From the NCBI GenBank assembly GCA_016647705.1, contig CM028340.1, positions 10,555,001-10,619,000 of the forward strand: a stretch of 64,000 nt of DNA, written 5' to 3'. This DNA comes from Eucommia ulmoides (taxonomy: Eukaryota; Streptophyta; Magnoliopsida; Garryales; Eucommiaceae). Under the pieces are notes generated by a model. That model was given only the letters and a program-made list of their open reading frames with translations. It ran no database searches and was not told the DNA's origin. The translations under genes were made by a program, and so were the position numbers. This document shows positions 34,974 to 46,090 of the stretch, in pieces; position 1 is the first letter of the stretch, and each line of letters starts with the position of its first letter.

Positions 34974-36036
34974 GGCATGTTTGGTTGGATGGAATCGAGG
35001 GCGGAATGGAATCGCATTCCGCCCTCGATTCCTATTCCGTTGTTTGGTTCTCCAATAGAATCACTTTTGTGATTCCAATGGAATGAAATTGGATGGAATG
35101 GGATTCCATTTGAAATAGGGTGGAATGAGATTCCAACCCAATGAAATCAATATCTTAAATTACATGATAGCCCTTGTAATTAAGCCCTTGAAAATTGAGA
35201 ACAAAAATAGAAATTAGAGAACATAAATTGAAATTAGAGAACAGAAAGTTGGAAATAGAAATAGAAAATTGAGAACATAAATCGAAAATTGAGAACAGAA
35301 ATAGAAAATTGAGAACATAAATCGAAAATTGAGAATAAAAATAGAAAATTAGAGAATAGGAAATTGAGAATGTAAACTAAAAATTGAGAACAAAAACAGA
35401 AAATTAGATAATAGAAATTGAGAACATAAACTGAAAATTGAGAACAAAAATATAAAATTAGAGAACGGAAAATTGAGAACGAAAACTAAAAATTGAGAAT
35501 AAAAACAGAAAATTGAGAATAAAAACATAAAATTAGATAATAGAAAATTGAGAACGAAAACCAAAAATTGAGAATAAAAACAGAAAATTGAGAACAAAAA
35601 CAAAAATTGAGAACATAAACTGAAAATTGAGAACAAAAAATAGAAAATTAGAGAACGAAAAATTGAAAAAGGAAACTGAAAATTGAGAACAAAAATAGAA
35701 ATTAAAGAATAGAAACTGAAAATTGAGAACAAAAATAGAAATTAGAGAACAAAAACTTAAAATTGAGTTGAATAGTGAAATATAATAAAATGAGGAAAGG
35801 AATAGAATAGTGAAATATAATAAAATTTTATTATAACCAACCAAGAAGAGAATAGAATAATAATTTTATAAGGGCAAAATAGAAATTTTACTATATTTCA
35901 CTATTCCATTCTTTCTTTTATTCCATACCAACCAAACAAGAGAATGGAATAGTGATTCCATTCCATTCCTTCTCTCATTCTATTACTTCTTCCATTTCAT
36001 TCCACCCTCATTCAATTTCATCCAACCAAACATGCC
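34974..36036. mobile_element. non-autonomous terminal-inverted-repeat element (PIF/Harbinger-like) in the SIRE LTR
   Basis: Both ends read GGCATGTTTGGTTGGATG inward, then 'ggaatgg..' and 'gaatgagggtggaatg' arms. Comparison with the uninterrupted LTR at 47497 shows the host reads 'cttaatatccc'. Left flank TTAA and right flank 'gTTGATATC' suggest a 3-4-bp TTA/TTAA-type duplication with one change, fitting PIF/Harbinger. The interior (35190-35760) is an array of 'aaattgagaacaaaaatag'-like units. No transposase is present; frames of ~100-127 codons on the minus strand are repeat translations rich in FSIF/LNFQF. Confidence 0.7.
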
Positions 36037-36289
36037 GTTGATATCTCAATTAGGAACACACTCATTGTATTTTTTTTTTTTTTTTATCATTTATGTGTGT
36101 TTTGATTAAGTGAAATTATTTGCTCCTATGTGATTTGAAAAGAAATAATTTTAAATGACTAGAATGGAATAGAAGAATATTAGTGGAACTACTTTAGAAG
36201 AGAAAATCGTTTAAGGGGCGATAACGTAAAAAGAATAGGTTAAAAAAAAAAAAAAAACGAGTTCAGAACAAAGATCCAGAAGATGAAAG

Positions 36290-36500
36290 TCGACTGGACA
36301 AAGTACTTGAAAGATCCTGTATTTCTAAGTCGACCGACAAGTCAACCGACTTAGGAAGCAAAACTCTCTGAATTTACAAGTCGACCGATAGGTCGACCGG
36401 TGAAAGCAAGACGAACTCTCTGAATCTACAAGTCGACCGATAGGTCGACCGGTGAACTGCATTGGCTATAACCTAAATTTGGAAGTCGACTAGGCAGTTG
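36290..36500 (+). repeat. GTCGAC-containing minisatellite in the SIRE LTR
   Basis: Units of ~50-55 bp of the form 'ctctctgaat.tacaagtcgaccgataggtcgaccggtga' are repeated three to four times. The solo LTR has the corresponding but diverged set at 47950-48170. Confidence 0.8.
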
Positions 36501-37960
36501 ACCTAAGGCGCTGTTTCAGGATACTGTTCTATTCGAGATTATATCCAAAAGTAGTCATTTTTTGTTGGGATTTGAGAGAGATTTCGGGGATATTTTCTAT
36601 ATTTAAGATATGGTTCATATATTAATTAAATTCTATTAATATGGTTTATTAAATATTAATGTTGCTCAATTTGGTTCATAAAATTGATTCTATTCTTATT
36701 AATTGAGATTAAGGAATATTTTGGGGGTTTAATTGAAAGATTTGAAAGCTGTTTTTAAGTGAATTGAACCTAAATGAAGTCATTATGATATAAAGGGTCT
36801 ATATGTGCTATTAACTGTCATGACACATGTAAACTAGCCGTTAGAAGGCTGGTTTCATACTCTTATATATTAACCTGCGCATTTCTTGTATCATTAATCA
36901 TTAATAGAGAGAGCAAAAAAGATTAAGATCATTTGTGAGCTTTTATAAGAGTCATAATTTTGAAATATTATGAGCTTTTCTGAGAGACGATCTTGAAGAT
37001 CAATTGCGATCAATTTTTGCTGTTACCGGATTTAAAGTTACATTGTTCTAATAATTCTTTCTGTGGATTCCGGGTGGGATCTTTCCAATTATATTCTTTC
37101 ATTGTATTATTTGATTATTGTTTGGAAATTGATCTTAAAAATTGTTTTTGATTTTTTAAAGAAAACAGTTTTACAAATAATTTCTTGAATCTACTTACGT
37201 GCTCCAATTTGCTACCCATATCTTGTTAAAATCAAATTTTTCTATCTTACGTTTTTCTATCACTAGTTGGGATATTAATTGAGTTATTATTTATCTGGGG
37301 TGGTAGAAGTTCCGAGTGAGATTTTCATGCTTATCATTTTTGGTGGGTAGTGTGACGGGTTAAATATTGTCGGGGGTATTTAATCGAGGGTAGCTGGGTT
37401 TCAGTCTTTTCTTGTAAAGAGATTGAGGTAGTGATTCTTCCTAGATAAGAATTGCAATTTGAGTGATTTTGTAAATGTTCCATCCTTACCTGGAGAAAGG
37501 ATACTTTGAGTGTTTGTTTGAGAGGTTTTGATTCTTGAGCTTTAGTGTTAAAAAAAAATTAGGTTATTCTTTAACCTGTAAAAAGTAGAGGTTCTTTCTT
37601 AGTTTGGGAAAAAGATATTGTAAAGGTTGATTCTGAGCCTATAAAAGAATCAGTGTGAGGGTTTGGTTCCTACCTTTAAAGGAATCTTGGTTTTAGTGGG
37701 TGCAACCTCCGTGGAGCTCGGGAGATTGGATTAGCCAAGAGTAGCTTGGTGAACCAGTATAAATCTTTTGTGTGCTGCTATATTTACTTTGCTATTTTTG
37801 TTGTTTGAGTGTGCGCTTAGTTGATTATATTATTCCGCTGTGATATAAAGATAATAATTAATTTAGGATTAAAATTAATTATTTGATTTATTGAATTTTA
37901 TTCTGATAATTTTTTAATTACCCAATTCACCCCCCTCTTGGGTATTCTACTGGGCCAACA

Positions 37961-39129
37961 GGACTGATTTTCTTAGCTGAGCTGAGCCTCTACCCTCACC
38001 GTCCTCTCGGCTATGGCAGGGTAAATGGGGACATCTATAAGATCTTCGTGAGGTCGAGGGGCAGGCTCTTTGTCTCTAGGATCATTGATCAGGACGGGCT
38101 CACAGTCCCTAATCAGAGCCACGGGATCTTCAGGAGCTCGACAAGCGACATTCAGCTCAGTTCCCAACTATAATTGCTACTTTCTCTCTATGGCCCTTCT
38201 TACACAGGCTTGGGTGGCTTCTTGGTCTCCTTAGACTTCTCCAACCCTGGAACCTATCGGGAACTTCATTTTCTGGTGATATGGAGAACAGATGGCCTTT
38301 GAGGCAGCCACGGTGGGTCGACCCATTATCGCATTATAGGGTGATAGACGTCTACTACTAGGAATTTAGACCATGTAGTGGAGATCTTGGGCCTGGAACC
38401 AATCGTGACGGGAAGGGAGACCTAGTCAACCGAACTAACCACGTCTCCCCCAAAACCAACGAGCGGAGACCTCACGAGCTACATAGTGCTAGAGTCCATG
38501 CCCATTCTATCGAAGGTCTCATTAAAGATGATATCCGTTGAATTGCCTCCATCGACCAATATCCTCATTATCTTGAAATGATTGATCAAGGCTGAGATGA
38601 CGATGGCGTAATCGTGTGAAACATACACCCCTTTCAGGTTGGCTACGCTGAAGGAAATGACATTATGCGAGGTAACATCTATCGTGATGACCTCATAAAC
38701 AACCTGCTTAGCCTTTCTTCTGCCCTTACTTTCGTACCTCTTTGGGGAGGAGGACGTCTCACCTCCAAGGCCAAAAACTCCATGTATGACGTTAATCTCA
38801 CTATCAACCCTCAGGTTAGAATCATTACCGGTGTGCTCAGCACGGGGAGGAGCCCAATTATCATTCTTCCTTCTGCGCTGTCCACAGTGCTCATCTTGGT
38901 AGTCATTCTGATCGGTCCGTTCTTCATCTGCTCGGCGGATGTAATTGCCGAGGCAACCTCGTCGGATAAGGGCCTCTATTTCTTTCTTCAACTGGAAGCA
39001 GTCGTCCACAGCGTGACTGTGACTCCTGTTGAAGTCGCAATACTTATCAGCCGACCTTCCCAAGGACTTCCCTCTTAGGGAAGGGGCTGACGGAAAGATT
39101 TTCTTCCCTGTCTTCTTAGCGAAGATTGT
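37961..39129 (-). pseudogene. Tat gag C-terminus and protease
   Basis: Minus-strand reading: TIFAKKTGKKIFPSAPS, then the Tat-type zinc knuckle YCDFNRSHSHAVDDC followed by FQLKKEIEALIRRG, a charged linker, and an aspartic protease core ILVDGGNSTDIIF (the DGG form seen in Tat elements). Then come [20 protein letters not shown] and DVPIYPAIAERTVRVEAQLS, which precede reverse transcriptase in the family. The longest uninterrupted piece is about 216 codons; beyond 38478 stops are frequent. It is bounded by the solo LTR on one side and by the SIRE element on the other, where ~40 residues of Tat are missing. Confidence 0.85.
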
Positions 39130-40826
39130 TGATAGGTGTGATCTACCTACGTATTTCCAAACCAAATTAAGTTAGTTTTCGTGCGTTTATATAGTATTTT
39201 ATTATGTTTTAATTAGTTTTTCTCTTTTTGTAATAAATCAGGTGTGTGGGGGCATAAAGATAGGAAACTCGAGCGAAAACGATGAGATCAAACCAAAGTG
39301 AGTCGAAGTTATGGTGGATAAACAAGCTCGGAGGCTAAAATATGAAACAGGCCCACTGCCTAGGCGGTGAAGAAGTTGAGAAAAGAGCAAAATATTACTG
39401 ATGGACCATCGCCTTCCTTCACCTAGGCAGAAATCCAGCAGAAAATGAAAATGGGCTACTGACAGCCGATCGCCTAGGCGGAAAAATCTACCTCCTAGGT
39501 GAAAATCCAACAGAATGTTCTTCCACATCCACCGCCTACTTCACCGCCTAGGCGATCAGCTGAACCGACCTAACTTCGCCTAGGCAAAGAATCCACCACC
39601 TAGGCGGAAATCCTCTGTACAGTCTTGAGATATTTTTAGATATTTTTAGGATATTTTGGCTATAAATACCCACTCTCCTCCCCCTTCTCCGGTCTCTCTC
39701 TTTCTCTCTTGCATTTTGAGCCCCTTAGGCTATTTCTAAGGGTATATTTAGGAGTTTTAGAGGTGGAGCTCACATCCCGAAGTAGAGAAGACGGCGAATC
39801 GATCGTTGAGCGTTCTTAGCGATTTATCTTCGGACGAGGCTAAGTTCTTCGATTGTTTTTCCTTATTTATTTATCTTAGGTTTATGTGAGAATGTTTAGC
39901 TCGATTTATATGTTTATGCGGCTATGGCCACAAGTTAAATATGGACTGTAGTAGGGATTAACAATAAATTTATAAATACGTTGTTTGGATGATTTTGGTG
40001 TTGCGTTTATGTTTGTTTTTTGTGGTTTGATTTTGTTTATATTATTGTTTGTTTATTATGCTTAGTTAGATAAATAGAGAATACGGGGTTTTGACAAACC
40101 CCGGATTCGGATTAGGGTAAACAAACGCCACGATTCTATAACCTGGTCGGGGTTTGAATCGTGGACAATCGATGACGTTGGGGCAAGAATCACACTACCT
40201 AGGGTCGTTAAGACATTGAGAGGGAATTCTTCATTGACACAAGGTCACGTTATATCCCCCGTCTTACACTCGGAGAGGTGGCGAGAGAGTTTTAGAACGG
40301 AGATTGTCGATATGGTAAATACAACGCGACGATTCAATAACCCGGAAGAGAGTTGGATTGTGTGCAATCAATAACACTGGGCGAGACTCACGTGACCTAG
40401 GGTCATTAAAACATTGAGGGGGATTTCTTCGTTAGCTCAAAGTCATGTATTCCCCCGTCTTACACTCGGGAGAGGTGGCGGTGGAGTTTACGTACCGAGG
40501 TTGTCAAATAGGTTGAACATTGTAAACGTGAGTAAATCGAAATCGAACAAGTATTTGTAAACACGTTAATCCCTAGGAAATTCTACACCCTAAAACATAT
40601 TATCATATTAGTGTAGTTAATTTAGGTTATATTAGTATTAGTTTAATTAATTAATTACATTTATTTTTCGCCTAGATAAAATTAGGTCACGACAAACGCA
40701 GTATTCGATAGTAACGACACCAATCCCTGTGGATATAATAACTCAATCTTTCACGATCACACTCTACTAAAACTTACACCTTGTACACTTGCGAGTGTAA
40801 GTAGTGGCGTATTTTATGCCCTACCA
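39130..40826 (+). repeat. Athila-family solo LTR with perfect target duplication
   Basis: TGATAGGTGTG to GCCCTACCA, 1697 bp, flanked by ATTGT on both sides (39125-39129, 40827-40831). It defines the LTR ends used for the other copies. It contains CGCCTAGGCG variants at 39355-39605 and a TATA-like 'gctataaatacccac' at ~39658. Across it the Tat gag reads on (FTPLTVFVA then TIFAKKTGKK), confirming clean insertion and loss of the interior by LTR-LTR recombination. Confidence 0.95.
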
Positions 40827-40831
40827 ATTGT

Positions 40832-42245
40832 GGCAACGAATACGGTTAGGGGAGTAAAGTCGAGCTATCAGGGGCCAGGGGGTGGCCTCCTATCGTCGGG
40901 TGGAGGTCTAATCGTCCTTCCGTTTGGAGCCTTCTGGATGCTTGAGATCGGCTCGTCCCTTCGTTGGGCCAGGCCTTCTTCATGAGAAGATCTTCCCTCT
41001 TCTTTTTGATCTTGTTGACGAGATCGGCTTTGTAGTAATTGGCGCTGAGGTCCAGGGCTTCACGTAGGCTGGTTGTCAGCCTAGAATTCAGGTCGTAGGT
41101 AAGCCTTCTATGGCTTAGCCCGTCAATAAAGGCATTGAGTGCCACATCATCTAACACCCCTTCGCAGGCAAGGAATTCCATCTAAAACCTGTGTACATCG
41201 TCAGCCAGATTCTCATTCTCCTCTTGTCTGACGACAAGGAGATGAGTGACAGTCTTGGGCCTTCGCCGTGATCGGCTGAATGTCTCCATGAACTGTTGTT
41301 CGATTTGGAGAAAAATAGAGATTGAGGCTGGTGGGAGGTCGTTGAACCACGTACTAGTAGGAACGGTCAACCCAATGGAGAAAAACTTGCATCTTATCAC
41401 ATTAGAGGCAGGATGTACATCTATGTGAGAGACATAAATAGAGAGATGATCCAGGGGATCAATCGGCCCATCGTACTCGACCACTGGAGGATTTGAAAAT
41501 CAGTACAGAACTGGTTTATCTGCGATCTCTGCAATGAAAGAGGACCTGACCCCATTTTGCTGCCCGATTATTTCTCTGGTGTTGCATATCTGACTGAAGG
41601 TGGCCTTCATCTTGGCCAGATGTCGTTCTATAGAGGTCGACGCCCTTATCGGGGTGATGACCTAGCTGGTGGTAGGCCTGGCTTTTCTCTTCTGGGCTAG
41701 TGGTAGGGAGTGAGAGTCCACCTCAAGAATTTGGTAAGATCGATGCTTAGAATGATCTTGGTGGCTATAATCTCAGGCCGGTAGTAACCCTGGCAGGTCT
41801 TTGGATCATTGTCCGCGAGCTGATATTGAAATGGATCCCGAGAAAACATAGGGGTCGAGGTCCCTTTCTCTTTGTGCCCGGTTGGCGGCCTACAATCGGA
41901 CCCGAGTCACTTGTTCGTGAAAGGCAATCGCTTGATCATCGGACTCTTGTGGGCCGCCCCTCTCTCTTGCGATATGGAGGTCTAGTCTCCTTTCAACTGG
42001 GGCCAGAGACAGGTGGGAGAAAAGGATGTCGAAGTACTCCTAGAACTTACCCAGTCGGCGCTCCACGTCGTCAAGTCGGGTATCATCGATAGCCCCAGAT
42101 GCTTGGCCCAGGAAGATTTCTGAAGTCGAGTTTGGTTGATAGGATTATTCCTCAATATTGATATATCGCCTCTCAATCTCTACGTCTTCTTCGTTGACCA
42201 TTCTACGGGCTGTGGCCCGGGTTCGATTTTGGTGCTCATGAAATA
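40832..42245 (-). pseudogene. Tat gag N-terminal and central part
   Basis: Minus strand. A charged start around 42200 (MVNEEDVEIERRYINIEE) leads through stops to the retrotransposon gag domain: VEYDGPIDPLDHLSIYVSHI, CKFFSIGLTVPTSTWFNDLP, FSRSRRRPKTVTHLL, then FIDGLSHRRLTYDLNSRL and a KKKREDLL basic region. A stop at 41181 separates the two long open segments and a frame change occurs near 40850. The upstream leader and primer site are missing because of the deletion at ~42330. Confidence 0.8.
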
Positions 42246-42329
42246 TCTTCCTCGGGCTGTCTATTCACTAGGGTGTTTGTGTTTCCTGATTGTTGAGAGT
42301 GACCAGACCTTATGTGACATCATCACCGA

Positions 42330-43460
42330 GGTGGTGAAACAACAGAGAGGTCCCTTATCCTACTGCCAAGTCCACCGCCGAGGCTGTGGCTTAACCGACA
42401 TATACACCGCCGCCACGGTGAGCCCACCGCCGTCGCGGTCACTCTGCACAGCTATTAGATATTTTTTTAGATATTTTGCTCTCCATTTAAGATTATCTCC
42501 TTTCTCCTTTTTGATCCCCCCGTCCATAGGAGATCCCTTAGGGTTCCTAATATTTTGAGAGTGTTTTGGGCTATGCTCAACCAAATTCGAAGGAGAAGAA
42601 CATGTTCCAAATAAGGAGAAGCGATCGTTGGATGTTTTTGGATGCAAATCTTTAGACTACGACTAAGTTCTTCCGTTTTTCCCTTTATTTTCTTAACTTT
42701 GGTAGGTTGTTGAGCATGTTTAGCTCGTTTTTCATTGTATAAATGGTTATCGCCATGAGTTAAATGGATTTTATTTAGGGATTAATATATTTTATGAAAT
42801 CGTTATTTATTTGAGTTTGTTTTTCGTTAATGGTTGTTCTTTGCTATTTCGATTGTGTTTACCGTTATACTTTGATATTATGCTTGTTTAGATAATTAGA
42901 GAATACGGGATTTAACACTCGGGAGAGGTAACCCCGAATTTGGATTAGGGTAAACATAACACGATGATCTAATAACCCGGGAGGGAGTTAGAAAGTGTGC
43001 AATCAATGATGTTGGGGCAAGACTCATGTGACCTAGTGTCGTTAAGACATTGAGAGGGAATTCTTCGTTAACGCGAAATCGCATATTCACTCGTCTTACA
43101 CTCGGGAGAGGTGGCGAGTGAGTTTTCGACATAGAGATTGTCAGATAGGTCAAATACTGTTATGGTAAACTAAATGAGACCAAACACATTTCCATAAATG
43201 AAGTTAATCCCTAGACAATATTTTCCCTAAACATCTCAATATAATATTAGTATAGTTAAATTAATTAACTTAGTATTAGTATTAATTAATTATAAAATTT
43301 ATTTTTATCTCCTAAATAAAGTTAGGTTATGACAATCGCGGTACTTGATAATAATTGCAACCAATCCCTATGGTTACGATAACCCCTACTCCTTCCCATC
43401 TATACTAAAACTTGACCCGTATACTTGCGGTAAAAGTAGCGATGTAATATTCCGCCACCA
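42330..43460 (+). repeat. 5' LTR of the Athila-like element, front truncated
   Basis: Matches 46395-47496 of the 3' LTR beginning at 'gtgaaacaacagagaggtcc'. It ends TCCGCCACCA followed by 'agttt' and the primer site. In this subfamily the LTR palindrome motif is ACCGCCGAGGC-like rather than CGCCTAGGCG. The exact left boundary is uncertain by ~40 bp. Confidence 0.75.
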
Positions 43461-43466
43461 AGTTTT

Positions 43467-43484
43467 TGGCGCCGTTTCCAGGGA
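43467..43484 (+). promoter_or_regulatory. primer-binding site, tRNA-Asp type
   Basis: TGGCGCCGTTTCCAGGGA, close to the tRNA-Asp-complementary site of Athila elements, lies six bases after the LTR end. Confidence 0.75.
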
Positions 43485-43604
43485 TTGTGTTTTAGATTAT
43501 TATCGATATTGTGAGTAAATAACTTGATTTTAATTTAGGCATTTATTTTGTTTATAACTTTTTTGTTTGTAGTTTTGTTTTTTATTCCTTATACATGGTA
43601 CTTG

Positions 43605-44409
43605 AAGATGCTGGATCAACAAGTATTGATGTTTCAACGGGATTTCGAGCCGTTTTACTGTGTTTGGGATCGATACAAGGAATTTCTATTCCGGTATCCA
43701 AATCATGGTTTCCCAAGAGAATATCAACTGCTGATTTTCCTCGACGGGTTACAGGCCGCAACCAGAATGTGGGTTGAAGGAGGAAATCATACCACCTCAT
43801 TTGACCATCTAATCACGGATGAAGCTTTTTAGTCGTTGGAGGAATTGGCGGCCTTTGATTTTTAGAGTTACGACATCATAGATTGATATCCTGAACCAAT
43901 AGGAGGAGTCTTCCCCCGATTTGGAAGAAATATTCACTACTGTCTTAAGGGAGACTCAGAGAATCTTGAGGGAAACAAACGACCGGATCAACCAGCACAG
44001 GGATTGTATTGATTTTATTGAGACAGTTTGCGTTAACATTGATATGACTGTAACATCTTTGCAGACGCAAATTGATCAGCTTATCTGCTTGATTAAGATC
44101 GAGTCAGACGCGGTGGCACTGGGAGATACACAAGCCATATCATGTGAAAGCCACCATGAGGAGCTGGAAATGAGCGAAAGGAGCTTGGGAGATTTCAACT
44201 ATAATTATTTGAATAAGCTGGAAACCCAATATTGGATCAACGATTATGATTCTTTACCCTTGGAGATCCAAATTGTGATTCCACCACTGATCTCAGACGC
44301 TCATATTTATGAGGATCAGATGTGTCTCACTTATCCTTCACATTCATTAGCAACGTTCTTTTATGTCCACCAAGTACATATACCGGTGAGGCGTATCGTT
44401 GAAAGATAG
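43605..44409 (+). pseudogene. Athila-like gag remnant
   Basis: The first part reads FYCVWDRYKEFLFRYPNHGFP and LLIFLDGLQAATRMWVEGG, the shape of the Athila gag helical segment. Stops at 43830 and 43863 and a frame change lead to a second open part (43921-44409, 162 codons). That part is charged and coiled-coil-like (LRETQRILRETNDRINQHRD, TSLQTQIDQLICLIKIE), then a less recognisable acidic tail. No zinc knuckle or protease follows. Assignment to gag rests on position after the primer site and on the first segment. Confidence 0.6.
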
Positions 44410-46090
44410 AGCCATCCAGAGCAATATCTCACCAAGATTGAGGTCGTTTTGAATCAAAACCCATATATATTGTTGTTTGACACTTACTATGGGCAGAAGC
44501 CGCTCTTTGGCGAGCATTTCGGTGTGTCAGGCTAACGACCATAAACCAAGCGCTTCTTGGGAGACAACCGAAGTCCAAAAATAAGTTAAATTCATCTTCG
44601 CCGACTTGATTCAGAGGCGAGATTCTCTTGCCTCCCAAGTACGTGTTTTAAACCCCCGTCTTCAATATCATGCTATATGATTTTATTGGGGTTGCTGATG
44701 GGTTGTTTTGGACACTGCCTATTTTAAGTTTGAAAGTGATGTGTAGTATTGTAGTATTTATAGTTTATGTTGTTGTTTTTTTATTGTATGCATGTTTGTT
44801 TAGTTTAGTTATTATTATGCATTGAGTTTTGACTTCATTTGGGTCATTACCCAATGATGAGTCTGTCCCTTGATTGTTTATTAAGGTGGAGCTTAAAGCT
44901 CATTCATGTGTGTTCTGTGTGCTTGATGAATCGTTTTAGTAAAAGTTATAGTAGATCCTTAATGCACGAGCACATAAACTCAATGTATAACTGTCTATTT
45001 GATTTGAAAACAATTATCTATCAACCAAATTCCTGACAATAGGGATTTTAGAACTTGATTTGGGGGAAATTCGAGGCAAAATCCAAGGCGAGGTTGTTCA
45101 GGAGATATGATTTAGGTATTCATTTGATCGCTTGACCCTTTAAAGATTACATTGTTAAATGTTTATCCCTCGTTACCCTATCGAAGCTTAAAAATTGTTT
45201 CAATTCTGAACATTTAAACAAATATCCTAGCCGATAATTTTTTTTTCCAAACCTGTATCACCGAGTTGAATGTACGATTTGAGTGAATCAAGCTAGCAGT
45301 TGAAAATGATAATTGAAGTGAGCAGTTGGATTTAGGGTGAACTTTTAATTGGTTCGATATTCGAGTACTCACTTGTTGCTTTTCTTTCATTTTAACCACA
45401 CCTGTGAAATTATAATAATCGAATAAGTTTGGGGGTGTGGTATATAAAAAAAAGAAATATGTAAATATTGTTTAAATTTTAGTTTCTTTTGACAAGTGAC
45501 TACGTTGGTCTTAAATGTTATGTTCATGGTGGTTTCAATTTATCAGTGGGGTTTCGAGTCTGAGAGTGCTAAGCATGTGCCTCGGGTATTGTCAAGTTAA
45601 CGACGTTAACCTGATTTCTAATTCCGATATACCCTTGGCCATTTGTCCAAAATCGAACCAAGTCCTAATGATCTTTTTGGATTTCCCCGAGCCTACATTA
45701 GTGAAGAATAGAACCCAGGTCACGCTTATGGATTCCCTATACCTAAATGGTTTTAGTCATGAACTTTATTGAGGGATAATCCCATCTAATTAACGGATAA
45801 TTGTATATTTGAGTTTTATCACACACACTTTTAACATGATCTAGAATGACGCTTACTATCATAGAATGTTGAAATTCTAGAACACCACATGGTTTGATTT
45901 ATTCTTGAACTTGATAGGATTGGGGGCCGATGAGGGAAAAATTATTTGACCAGTTGATGATAATTAAAACTTGCACATAATTATTTTTAGTGTTATTCAT
46001 TTTTAATTTTTAATTTTGTAATTAGTTATATTTTTTTGTTGTGTGGGTGTTTTTCTTGAGGACACACAAAATTCCGAGTTTGGGAGTATT
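44410..46090 (+). other. 3' non-coding region and polypurine tract of the Athila-like element
   Basis: Contains the box CGCTTCTTGGGAGACAAC near 44550 shared with 21407, then AT-rich DNA alignable with the other Athila 3' regions. It ends in GAGTTTGGGAGTATT directly before the 3' LTR. No gene is seen. Confidence 0.75.

Larger units (their letters stand above)
33350..37960 (+). mobile_element. internally deleted SIRE/Maximus-type Ty1/copia element inside Tat
   Basis: A 5' LTR scrap (33350-33512, similar to 34797-34960) is joined directly to the reverse transcriptase active-site region, then RNase H, a G-rich 3' region and a complete 3' LTR (34773-37960). The gag, protease, integrase and most of the 5' LTR are gone. 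The first ~25 bp of the 5' LTR and part of flanking Tat pol are also missing, so no target duplication survives. The 3' end is an exact LTR terminus (CCAACA). Confidence 0.85.
34773..37960 (+). repeat. SIRE 3' LTR interrupted by a terminal-inverted-repeat element
   Basis: TGTTGATCCTAAG... to ...GGGCCAACA. Without the 1063-bp insert (34974-36036) it is ~2.12 kb, matching the 2132-bp solo LTR at 47497-49628. Contains the GTCGAC-rich repeats at 36290-36500. Confidence 0.9.

Noticed and set aside
35349..35844. Minus-strand frames of 103-127 codons rich in FSIF/LNFQF
   Set aside because: Translation of the internal tandem array of the inserted terminal-inverted-repeat element.
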